DNA from: Muribaculaceae bacterium
GTDB taxonomy: Bacteria; Bacteroidota; Bacteroidia; Bacteroidales; Muribaculaceae
Assembly (NCBI GenBank): GCA_016290325.1
Contig: JAEETL010000002.1
Span: 62,001-126,000 of the forward strand
DNA length: 64,000 nt
Direction: 5' to 3'
Position 1 is the first letter of the stretch. The number at the start of each line of letters is the position of its first letter. Below the pieces are notes generated by a model, which was not told where the DNA came from, did not search any database, and saw only the letters and a list, made by a program, of their open reading frames with translations. Of this stretch, positions 35,887-44,022 are shown piece after piece. Position numbers and translations under genes: made by a program.

Positions 35887-37005
35887 ATGAAAAAGATACA
35901 ATATTATATTTCTGCATTCTTGCTCGTGGCAGTTACCGCCATGTCGCTATCGTCATGCGGTGATGATAAACTGGGCCCGTCAATCTTCCCCGAAGTGGAC
36001 GAATCGCTCGACCCCACAGCCACGACCTACAAGCTAGACAAGTTCCTCAAGGAGAATTACCTTGAACCCTTCAACTTGACGTTCCTTTACAAGATGCCGG
36101 ATATCAGCACCAATATGAACTACAATTTGGTGCCTGCACAGTACGACAAGGCTATTGACATGGCAGTTACTTGCAAGTACTTGTGGTTTGACGTGTATGA
36201 GAAAGTGGCTAGCAAGCAATTCTTGCAGACCTACGGTCCCCGCATCATTCTCTTGGTAGGTTCGGCTCAAATTTCACCTAATTATGGTGAGACCGTAGGT
36301 CTTGCCGAGGGTGGTGTGAAAATCACTCTGTTCAAGGTGAACTCGATGAATCCCTACAACTTCTGGGAGATGAACGACTCTTACTTCCACACGATGCACC
36401 ATGAGTTTGCTCACGTGCTGCACCAGACCAAAACCTATCCCACTGAGTTCCGTGAGATTTCTGCAGGTCACTATGTGCCGGGTGAGTGGCGTGACCGCGG
36501 TGTTGAGATTGCCTCTGAGGGCTTCGTGACCGGTTATGCAGCCAGTGAGTACAACGAGGACTTTGCTGAAACCGTTGCATGCTATATCACTTTTACCGAT
36601 GAACGCTGGGCATCTCTTCTCGAGAGCGCATCATGTGGTTGGCACAAGGATAAGAAAGGCAATTATTGCAGGTTCTTCTACTATCCTGACAATGATGCCA
36701 CTAAGGATGCAGTTTACGTAACCCAGGGAGATGACCTGGTATCGACTGTAACTGATCCCGACGGTACTGTTCACAGGTATTACTACAATGCCAATAACCC
36801 CCGTGACCCGTTCATTGTATATGAAGTAGAGGATGAGGATGGTATCGATGGCAAGAAAGCTATTGAGCAGAAAGTCTCAATCGCACGCCAGTGGTTCCAT
36901 GACGCTTGGGGCATCGACCTTGATGAGTTGCGTCAAGAGGTTCGTTCACGTCAGCCGTCTTATAACATTGTCGAGCTGCGCAAGTGGGTCACTGAGATCC
37001 AGTAA
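35887..37005 (+). CDS. Substrate import-associated zinc metallohydrolase lipoprotein (TIGR04549 type)
   Basis: A 372-residue lipoprotein (lipobox MSLSSCGDDKLG) with a HExxH zinc motif: H172, E173, H176 in MHHEFAHVLHQ. A downstream EDFAETVACYITF segment likely gives the third ligand. This family is found beside SusC/SusD pairs in Bacteroidota, which is the context here (36 bp after SusD). It is presumed to act at the outer membrane or in the periplasm on the imported ligand, perhaps as a peptidase. The tail is a helix ending VELRKWVTEIQ. The substrate has not been established for the family as far as I know. Confidence 0.88.
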   Translation: MKKIQYYISAFLLVAVTAMSLSSCGDDKLGPSIFPEVDESLDPTATTYKLDKFLKENYLEPFNLTFLYKMPDISTNMNYNLVPAQYDKAIDMAVTCKYLWFDVYEKVASKQFLQTYGPRIILLVGSAQISPNYGETVGLAEGGVKITLFKVNSMNPYNFWEMNDSYFHTMHHEFAHVLHQTKTYPTEFREISAGHYVPGEWRDRGVEIASEGFVTGYAASEYNEDFAETVACYITFTDERWASLLESASCGWHKDKKGNYCRFFYYPDNDATKDAVYVTQGDDLVSTVTDPDGTVHRYYYNANNPRDPFIVYEVEDEDGIDGKKAIEQKVSIARQWFHDAWGIDLDELRQEVRSRQPSYNIVELRKWVTEIQ

Positions 37006-37036
37006 TGTTTTACCAATCTAACATGATGAAAAGAAA

Positions 37037-38419
37037 ATGAAAAAGTTTTTAAATATTTCATTATTGACATTCGTTGCATTGGCTTCGCTCTCGTTGGGAT
37101 CGTGCTCGAATGAAATGGACGATATCTTTGATGAGGATGCAATCATCAGGCTGGAGAATGCCAGAGCTGAGTACTTTGATATCCTCACCCGTGATGGCGG
37201 CAAGTGGAAATTGGAATATTTCTCCAATACCGGTGAGCCGGGATACACCTATATCTTGACCTTCAAGAAGGATGGCATGGTGACCATGTCTGGCCACAAT
37301 AAGTGGATTAACTATATCAAGAATAATTCTTTGAATGCATCTGCTTTTGGTAGCGAGGATTCAATGTGGGACTTGATTTTGGACAACAGCCTTGTGCTCA
37401 CGTTCAATACCTATAACAAGTACTTCCACCTCTTCTCTACCCCCGACAAGGTGCCCACTGGTGGTGCAGGTGGTGACGGTATCGCCAATACCGAGGGCTA
37501 TGGCCACGAGGGTGATTATGAGTTCAATATCATGAAGTACTCGGGCGATACCATCTACTTGACTGGTAAGAAATACAATCTGCCCATGTTCTTGACTCGT
37601 TTGTCCCCCTCGACCAATGACGAGGCTTATCTGAACGAAGTGGCTGTGATGAATAAGAACCTATTTAGCGGAACGATTCCCTATGTATTCATCGTTTTGC
37701 CTGATGGTACTCGTTGGTTCGCCGAGAGCTTCTCTTCATGCTACGTGAGACTGTATCGTGAGGGTGATGATAAAATCACCAGCTCGGAGTATTACAACAC
37801 CATCATTACCCATGACGGTATGGCATTCATGAATCCCATTACTCTTGATGGTTATACCATTCAATGGTTTGCACGCCAGAGTGATGGCACCCTCCTCTGC
37901 GTTGAGGATCAGCAGACACGTATCGTTGCCGACGCTTTGGAGAACTACTTGTTCAATTCCGCTAATGCGCTCAAGTGGAAAGCCGACTTTGATGTGACCA
38001 AGAGCACCGACATGGCAGGCAATTATCTGGAATTGGTTAAGGCCATTAACGTGGAACTTCCCCGTGTACCAGGTGAGAAGAGCGGTTCAAAACTCAAAGA
38101 AGCTGTGATTTCTTACAATGATGAATTGTCAACATTTGTGTTTAACATGAAAGTTAGGCGTTCGGCTTCAGTTTCTCCCGAGGCTCACTTTTATTTCACT
38201 CCTACTGCAGTAAGTCTTGGTCAAGTGAAGTTTAATTTCACGGGTCAGAATGACTATGCTAACCGTCTGCTTCAGGGTTCTCCCAAGGTTGTTGAGTTCA
38301 TCAATACCTTGAGCCAAGCCACCTTTAACTTGAGTGCTCCCTCAATGTTGGCACCCACGGCAATCACAATGGCCGAGAATGGCGATGCCGCAAGCTACTT
38401 GGTTTGGAACTTGCAATAA
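37037..38419 (+). CDS. DUF4302 domain lipoprotein
   Basis: A 460-residue lipoprotein (signal with lipobox-like SLSLGSCSNEMDD, Cys about residue 22). The family DUF4302 is commonly encoded after the TIGR04549 metallohydrolase, as here (31 bp gap). N-terminal DEDAIIRLENARAEYFDILTRDGGKWKLEYF is family-typical. The body is beta-rich (ILTFKKDGMVTMSGHNKW). It is probably a surface or periplasmic ligand-binding part of the import unit. A long hairpin (38432-38479) lies between its stop codon and the next gene. Confidence 0.82.
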   Translation: MKKFLNISLLTFVALASLSLGSCSNEMDDIFDEDAIIRLENARAEYFDILTRDGGKWKLEYFSNTGEPGYTYILTFKKDGMVTMSGHNKWINYIKNNSLNASAFGSEDSMWDLILDNSLVLTFNTYNKYFHLFSTPDKVPTGGAGGDGIANTEGYGHEGDYEFNIMKYSGDTIYLTGKKYNLPMFLTRLSPSTNDEAYLNEVAVMNKNLFSGTIPYVFIVLPDGTRWFAESFSSCYVRLYREGDDKITSSEYYNTIITHDGMAFMNPITLDGYTIQWFARQSDGTLLCVEDQQTRIVADALENYLFNSANALKWKADFDVTKSTDMAGNYLELVKAINVELPRVPGEKSGSKLKEAVISYNDELSTFVFNMKVRRSASVSPEAHFYFTPTAVSLGQVKFNFTGQNDYANRLLQGSPKVVEFINTLSQATFNLSAPSMLAPTAITMAENGDAASYLVWNLQ

Positions 38420-38431
38420 TAAGAATCATTT

Positions 38432-38479
38432 TCTGCTCGGGCATTGGCTCGTTATGACGGGCCAATGCCGCGGGGCAGA
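38432..38479 (+). other. Long hairpin between the DUF4302 gene and the following secreted-protein gene
   Basis: TCTGC + GGCATTGGC (38432-38448) pair with GCCAATGCC + GGGCAGA (38461-38479) across a mismatched bulge. It is followed by an A-rich, not T-rich, stretch on the plus strand, so it looks like a processing or attenuation hairpin inside an operon rather than an intrinsic terminator. Confidence 0.6.
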
Positions 38480-38534
38480 GAAAAAACAAAAGAATATTAT
38501 TATTTTTTTATTAACATAACAATTAAATAGGTTT

Positions 38535-40469
38535 ATGAAAAAGTTTTTACTTTTAGCTGCCGCAGCTCTTATTGTGTCGACTGCTGGCGCACAATTGAAG
38601 ACTACCAGCAAGGTAGCCGATGCAAAAGCAAGAATGACTTTGCTTAAACAACATGCTCCTGCTCATCAGTTGGACTTCTCAAAGGTTACCTCGATGAAGG
38701 AAATGAAGATGGGTGATGCCGTGACTAATCTCGATGGCGCAAAGGCTCCTAAAAAAGCCGGTTTCTTGGCTCCCTTCTATCGCCGTCCTGCCGGTATGTT
38801 CTGCTCACCGCTCATCGTAGCCGATGGTGGTAAGGGTTTCTATTCTTATGGTAACATCGCCTTCTTGATGAACAAGCCTTTTGCTGACTTTACTTGGGAA
38901 GGTACTATCGGTGGTGCCGATGAGAATACCAGCTGCGCTTGGGACATCTGGATCAGGGGTGATTATTATGCCGTTGATAACGTGATGTCAGTTTCTTATG
39001 CTGACTATATCTCGGTTGATGATGCACCTGTGTTCTATGCTGTTGATGGCGACCTGAATGACGGGAACGCCACTTGGTATAGCTATCAGATGAGGAGCTT
39101 CAATGATGACGGCACCGCTGTTCCTTGCCAGATTCTGAGTATCGTTTACTCTGAGCAGTATGAGGAAGATGTTGATTTCATGTACACAAGTAAGACCATG
39201 GTAAATGGTGGCCGCAATGGCAACGTTGATGGTCTGTTCTCAAGGTATTATGGCGCCGATGCTTGGGGCGAAAACCAGTATGGCTGGTGGTTCGGTAAGA
39301 ACGCCTCTAAGGTTGACGGTATGGCTATGGCTTATGAGAAACCCGAGCACCCCTACCTGCTGAAGAAAGTTTATCTGCAGGCTTATACCGACATGGTTGT
39401 TACCGCTCCTGTCAAGATGACCTGTAAGATCTACAAATTGGATGAGATTCCCGCTTATCAGTATGATAACACTACCTCAGCTATCCTGCCCGCAGTTCCC
39501 GGCACTTTGATTTGCACTGGTGAGGCTACTGTAACTCCCACCACTGGTGAGGATAAGAATGGTTTGATTGAGTTCACCCTCTATGGCTATGACGAGGATG
39601 ATCCTGACCTGGTTTACGAGTACAGCCCCACGATTGATTATCCCATCCTTGTTTGCGTTGACGGCTACAATGATGAGGGTATGGAGAACCTGGTTGACTT
39701 CTCAGCTTTCTGCTGCATCGATGACCAGACCGATGAGGGTTACGGTGAGCTCGCTTACCTGAAGGAAGGTATCTTTGAGATTTCTCTCGATGAGAATGGT
39801 GATACCATCTTTGATGACGAGGGTAACCCCGAGAGGTACTTCACTGGTGAGTATCAGTGGAGAGGTTTGAACAACCGCTTCATGGCTCGTGACGATGAGG
39901 ATTGGCCCGAGAAGAGAGCCACTATGATGACTGGTTTGACTCTGTTCATCGGTACCGAGAACCCCTTCATCACCTATAACTACGGTCTTGAGGATGGTGA
40001 GTACACCTTCCCCGTTGAGGGTGGTGACTTCGAGAAGGTCTATGAGTATGAGGACACTACCATCGTCGTTGACGCTATCGAGTTCTTCTCATATAACTCA
40101 AGCGAGGACTGGGAGGCTACTTGGAACGGTTCAGACGAACTCCCCGATTGGCTGGAAGTTGAGATTGAGGATGAGATTGATGACACGGGCGAGTTCACTG
40201 GCATCGTTCGCGCTTACGTGACCGCTGCTCCTCTGCCCGAGGGCATTGATGGTCGTTCAGCTACCATCCGCTTCAGCATCCCCGGTGACCATGCTGATTA
40301 CAAGTTCTATCAGGGTGAGCACAACGCTATCGTTGAGAAGTTTGTTGATGGTGACGCAACTCCCGTTGGTTACTATGACATCACTGGTCGTCAGCTCAGT
40401 GGCTTGCAGAAGGGTATCAACATCGTGAAGATGAGCAATGGTACCGCCCGCAAGATCTATATCAAGTAA
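38535..40469 (+). CDS. Large secreted protein, paralogue of 9394-11244, at the end of the SusCD locus
   Basis: A 644-residue exported protein of unknown function, with signal peptide residues 1-20 (VSTAGAQ). It shares long blocks with the 616-aa protein at 9394: PFYRRPAGMFC, PVFYAVDGDLNDGNATWYSYQ, SKTMVNGGRNGNVDG, WWFGKNASKVDGMAMAYEKP, EHPYLLKKVYLQ, DEDDPDLVYEYSPTIDYPIL, a BACON/Ig-like SEDWEATWNGSDELPDWLEV, and a C-terminal tail GYYDITGRQLSGLQKGINIV ending RKIYIK. The tail resembles sorting signals of exported Bacteroidota proteins. It is 115 bp after DUF4302 and ends at a strong terminator. It may be the exported effector of the import locus (inference). Confidence 0.85.
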   Translation: MKKFLLLAAAALIVSTAGAQLKTTSKVADAKARMTLLKQHAPAHQLDFSKVTSMKEMKMGDAVTNLDGAKAPKKAGFLAPFYRRPAGMFCSPLIVADGGKGFYSYGNIAFLMNKPFADFTWEGTIGGADENTSCAWDIWIRGDYYAVDNVMSVSYADYISVDDAPVFYAVDGDLNDGNATWYSYQMRSFNDDGTAVPCQILSIVYSEQYEEDVDFMYTSKTMVNGGRNGNVDGLFSRYYGADAWGENQYGWWFGKNASKVDGMAMAYEKPEHPYLLKKVYLQAYTDMVVTAPVKMTCKIYKLDEIPAYQYDNTTSAILPAVPGTLICTGEATVTPTTGEDKNGLIEFTLYGYDEDDPDLVYEYSPTIDYPILVCVDGYNDEGMENLVDFSAFCCIDDQTDEGYGELAYLKEGIFEISLDENGDTIFDDEGNPERYFTGEYQWRGLNNRFMARDDEDWPEKRATMMTGLTLFIGTENPFITYNYGLEDGEYTFPVEGGDFEKVYEYEDTTIVVDAIEFFSYNSSEDWEATWNGSDELPDWLEVEIEDEIDDTGEFTGIVRAYVTAAPLPEGIDGRSATIRFSIPGDHADYKFYQGEHNAIVEKFVDGDATPVGYYDITGRQLSGLQKGINIVKMSNGTARKIYIK

Positions 40470-40530
40470 TATGATTTAAGCTTGACAATGATGTAGCGGT
40501 TAGTTAACCGTTAAACATCAACATAATCAT

Positions 40531-40576
40531 GGGTCGAGATTCCTGTTATGGAATTTCGACCCAATGATTTTTTTTT
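40531..40576 (+). terminator. Intrinsic terminator of the SusCD locus
   Basis: GGGTCGA/TCGACCC plus ATTCC/GGAAT arms, then ATGA and nine Ts. Confidence 0.88.
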
Positions 40577-40577
40577 G

Positions 40578-40585
40578 TAATTTTG
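40578..40585 (+). promoter_or_regulatory. -7 promoter box 5 nt before a start codon (leaderless candidate)
   Basis: TAATTTTG, then CGCAC, then ATG at 40591. The box overlaps the end of the T-run of the terminator for the previous operon. Confidence 0.6.
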
Positions 40586-40590
40586 CGCAC

Positions 40591-40920
40591 ATGATCGATC
40601 ATCAAGAAGAAAATAATCAGTTAAGGCGTGTGCGCATTACTGCCATGAGGCAGACGGTTTATGAAGATCTCATGGCTCGATATGAGAATCCTATTGAGCA
40701 CACGTGTGACATTAAGGTGGGGCAATCGTTCATCTCTGTCGGAGCGCAGTGCCCTGAAGGCTTTTGCGAGAGTGCTTGGGAAACGATGCGTCCCTTTGTC
40801 GAGGCACTGGCTCGCGGTGAGGGCAATTTCTATGACGGATGGATGCAGAATCCCCATTCGGCCATGCTCTCGTGCAACGATGGCTTTCGTCCCGTTTCCT
40901 TTTATGTGGAAGTTTTATAA
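40591..40920 (+). CDS. TIGR04076 family protein
   Basis: A 109-residue cytoplasmic protein. It matches the small TIGR04076 family: a core beta strand RVRITAMRQTVYEDLMARY, a cysteine in EHTCDIKVGQSFISVG, the signature CPEGFCESAWETMRPFVEALARG, and DGFRPVSFYVEVL. Function unknown. The ATG at 40591 is chosen since the 9 extra upstream codons overlap the promoter box. It precedes engB by 44 bp. Confidence 0.82.
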   Translation: MIDHQEENNQLRRVRITAMRQTVYEDLMARYENPIEHTCDIKVGQSFISVGAQCPEGFCESAWETMRPFVEALARGEGNFYDGWMQNPHSAMLSCNDGFRPVSFYVEVL

Positions 40921-40964
40921 TCACTATAGAAATATAGTGTCTCATATATAATGAAGAAAGAATT

Positions 40965-41567
40965 ATGAAAATCAAATCTGCCGAATTCAAAATCAGTAAT
41001 AGCGACTACCGCAAGTGTCCTGACTCCAAGCAGCCCGAATATGCCTTTATTGGGCGCAGTAACGTTGGCAAGTCATCGCTCATCAATATGCTCACTGGCC
41101 GCAAAGCGCTTGCCAAGACCAGTGCCACCCCTGGCAAAACCATGCTCATCAACCATTTCCTGATTAATGACGAGTGGTACATTGTCGACTTGCCCGGCTA
41201 TGGCTACGCAAAGCGCAGCAAGGAGGACCGCGAGAAGTTGTGGCGCATGATTCAGGGTTATGTGTTGGGACGCGAGCAGATGACCAATCTGTTTGTCCTT
41301 GTCGACAGCCGCATCAAGCCCCAAAAGATAGATTTGGAGTTCATTCAGTGGCTTGGTGAGAATGGTGTGCCTTTCGCGATCGTTTTTACCAAGATGGACA
41401 AGCTAGGCAAGGTCGCTGGACCTGCGGCTGTCGAGGAATACAAGAAAGAACTTCTCAAGACTTGGGAAGAGCTGCCTCCTGTCTTCATGACCTCGGCCGA
41501 GGATGCCCGTGGACGGGATGAGCTGCTGGGTTATATCGATGAAATTAATAAGCAACTGAAACAATAA
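40965..41567 (+). CDS. engB: Ribosome biogenesis GTP-binding protein YsxC/EngB
   Basis: Essential GTPase for late 50S subunit assembly; cytoplasmic. 200 aa. G1 [10 protein letters not shown]2 threonine region [11 protein letters not shown]3 [10 protein letters not shown]4 FTKMDK, G5-like TSAEDARG. All motifs are intact. Its stop overlaps the start of the next gene by 1 nt (TAATG), so the GH2 gene is translationally coupled to it, an unusual pairing. Confidence 0.95.
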   Translation: MKIKSAEFKISNSDYRKCPDSKQPEYAFIGRSNVGKSSLINMLTGRKALAKTSATPGKTMLINHFLINDEWYIVDLPGYGYAKRSKEDREKLWRMIQGYVLGREQMTNLFVLVDSRIKPQKIDLEFIQWLGENGVPFAIVFTKMDKLGKVAGPAAVEEYKKELLKTWEELPPVFMTSAEDARGRDELLGYIDEINKQLKQ

Positions 41568-43975
41568 TGAGAAAGATTTTAACCTTGATATCGGCACTTT
41601 TTGTCTTGACGACAATGGCCCAGAGCCATAGGGAAGTGAATTTGGCTGAAAATTGGCGATTCTCACGCGATCAAGTTCAGTGGAAAACCGTGACTGTTCC
41701 CCACGATTGGGCCATCGACGGCCCCTTTGACAAGAAATGGGACTTGCAGGTTGTGGCCATCAAGGAGAACGGCGAGGATGTGGCTACCGAGAAGTCGGGT
41801 CGCTCAGGAGCGTTGCCCTGGATAGGCAAGGGCTACTATAAGACCACGTTTACCGTGCCCGAGGAGTATCACCGTGCCCAGCTCGTGTTTGACGGTGCTA
41901 TGGCCGATCCACACGTCTATGTCAACGGTCACGAGGCTGGTCATTGGGCCTATGGTTACAATGCCTTTATCGTCGATGTCACCCCTTTCATGCACGTTGG
42001 AAATGTCCCCAATGATTTGGAGGTGCATCTTGAAAATCTGGAGGAAAGCAACCGCTGGTATCCCGGTGGCGGCATCTACCGTCCAGTCAAGTTGGTGATG
42101 TCGCGCGAGAAAGATGCCGCTCTTGACACGTGGGGCATGTATGTGCGCACGCTTACTATCGAGGGCGCCAAGGCATCTCTGCAGGTAGAGCATCAGTTGG
42201 ATGCTGCTACTGTCATCGACAATGCTTTAGAATTGGAGTTCACACTCACCGATGCCCATGGCGACGTGGTGGCCAACACCAAGACGCGCCCTGACGGCAT
42301 GGGGCATTTCGCTTCCCGTTTAGAAGTCTATGTGCCCTCGCTGTGGTCGCCCGAGAACCCTTATCTCTACACAATGACCGCTACGCTAAGGCACAAGGGC
42401 ATTGAGGTGGACCGTCAGGCCCAAAAGGTGGGTATCCGCACGGTCGAGTTCAGCAAGGAGGGAGGCTTCCAGCTTAACGGCGAGCGCCGCAAAATTAAGG
42501 GCGTCTGCCTGCACCATGATTTGGGCCCGTTGGGTGCTGCTATCAACAAGACAGCGCTTATCCGTCAGATTGAGATGATGAAGGCCATGGGTGCCGATGC
42601 CATCCGCACCAGCCACAACATGCCCTCGACGATGCAGATGGAGGTCTGTGACAGCCTGGGTATGATGGTCATGGCCGAGAGCTTTGACGGATGGAAAGAG
42701 CCCAAGGTGCGCAACGGCTATGGCCGCTACTGGGATGAGTGGTGGCAACAGGACATCCGCAACCTGGTGCTCAACCACCGCAACCACCCCAGCATCATCA
42801 TGTGGAGCGTGGGTAACGAGATTCCCGAACAGTGGAAGCCCGAGGGCGTGAAGCGCTATAAAGACCTGATTGCCCTGTGCCACAAGTATGACCCTTCGCG
42901 CATGGTGACCTGTGGCATGGATCAGGCCGATGGCGCCATTTGGTGCGGTTTTGCACAGGTGGCCGATGTGCCGGGCTATAACTATCGCCTTCACAAGTAC
43001 CAGGAGATGATAGAGCGCCTGCCGCAAGGCTTTATCCTAGGCAGTGAGACGGCCTCGACCGTGAGCACGCGCGGCCATTACTGTTTCCCTGATACCGTAG
43101 CGACCAACAAGGCATGGCCCGACGGTCAGTGTTCGGGTTATGATGTGGAATACTGCTGGTGGAGCAACCTGCCCGACGATGACTGGAAGATGCAGGACGA
43201 CTTCGACTGGACAGTGGGCGAATTTGTCTGGACTGGCTACGACTACCTGGGCGAACCCACGCCATACGACGAATATTGGCCCTCGCGCAGCAGCTATTTC
43301 GGCATCTGCGACCTGGCTGGACTGCCTAAGGACCGCTATTATCTCTACCGCAGTCATTGGAACAAGCAGGAGCACACCATCCACCTGCTACCGCATTGGA
43401 CGTGGCCCGACCGCAAGGGAAAAGTAACCCCCGTCTATTGCTACACCGACTATCCCAGTGCTGAGCTGTTTGTCAATGGCAAAAGTCAGGGCCGCATCAC
43501 CAAGAATGATACCACTCGTCTGGACCGTTACCGCCTGCGTTGGCGCGATGTTGTCTATCAGCCCGGTGAGTTAAAAGTGGTGGTCTATGATGAAAACGGC
43601 AACAAGGCAGGGCAGAAGATTGTCCGCACTGCCGGTAAGCCCAAACGCCTGCTACTCGAGCCCGAGCGCAAGACTATCGCAGCCGACGGCAACGAGCTGG
43701 CTTACATCACCGTGAGCCTCGTGGATAAGAACGGAACCCTGTGCCCCAACGCTGCTAATCGTCTGCAATTCAGTGTGACAGGTGCTGGTACTTACAAGGC
43801 TGCCTGCAACGGCGATGCCACCTCGCTGGAGCCCTTCACCCAGCCGCAAATGAGCCTCTTCCACGGTCAGTTGGTGGTCGTTTGCCAAGCTGGAAAGACT
43901 CCTGGCGTGATGACCCTCACCGTCAAGGATCCTGCTACCGGCATGAAATCCAGCGTTAACATTAACGTAAAATAA
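41567..43975 (+). CDS. Glycoside hydrolase family 2 (beta-galactosidase-like), secreted
   Basis: A retaining glycosidase of 802 aa with signal peptide residues 1-19 (LTTMAQS). Order: GH2 sugar-binding domain (about 20-170), Ig-like domain, TIM barrel with acid/base E418 in WSVGNEIPE and nucleophile E494 in ILGSETAST, then a C-terminal Ig/DUF4982-type part (VYCYTDYPSAELFVNGKSQG). Sugar specificity (beta-galactoside or other) is open. It overlaps engB by 1 nt and is not inside the SusCD locus, so use with that locus is not supported. Confidence 0.93.
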   Translation: MRKILTLISALFVLTTMAQSHREVNLAENWRFSRDQVQWKTVTVPHDWAIDGPFDKKWDLQVVAIKENGEDVATEKSGRSGALPWIGKGYYKTTFTVPEEYHRAQLVFDGAMADPHVYVNGHEAGHWAYGYNAFIVDVTPFMHVGNVPNDLEVHLENLEESNRWYPGGGIYRPVKLVMSREKDAALDTWGMYVRTLTIEGAKASLQVEHQLDAATVIDNALELEFTLTDAHGDVVANTKTRPDGMGHFASRLEVYVPSLWSPENPYLYTMTATLRHKGIEVDRQAQKVGIRTVEFSKEGGFQLNGERRKIKGVCLHHDLGPLGAAINKTALIRQIEMMKAMGADAIRTSHNMPSTMQMEVCDSLGMMVMAESFDGWKEPKVRNGYGRYWDEWWQQDIRNLVLNHRNHPSIIMWSVGNEIPEQWKPEGVKRYKDLIALCHKYDPSRMVTCGMDQADGAIWCGFAQVADVPGYNYRLHKYQEMIERLPQGFILGSETASTVSTRGHYCFPDTVATNKAWPDGQCSGYDVEYCWWSNLPDDDWKMQDDFDWTVGEFVWTGYDYLGEPTPYDEYWPSRSSYFGICDLAGLPKDRYYLYRSHWNKQEHTIHLLPHWTWPDRKGKVTPVYCYTDYPSAELFVNGKSQGRITKNDTTRLDRYRLRWRDVVYQPGELKVVVYDENGNKAGQKIVRTAGKPKRLLLEPERKTIAADGNELAYITVSLVDKNGTLCPNAANRLQFSVTGAGTYKAACNGDATSLEPFTQPQMSLFHGQLVVVCQAGKTPGVMTLTVKDPATGMKSSVNINVK

Positions 43976-44022
43976 AACTGCTTAGAGTGAAATGTCATCA
44001 CTATCAAAGTTGATGATTTATC

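Noticed and set aside
41567-43975. GH2 as part of the SusCD nutrient locus
   Set aside because: A strong terminator, the TIGR04076 gene and engB lie in between, and GH2 is coupled to engB, so membership is not supported.
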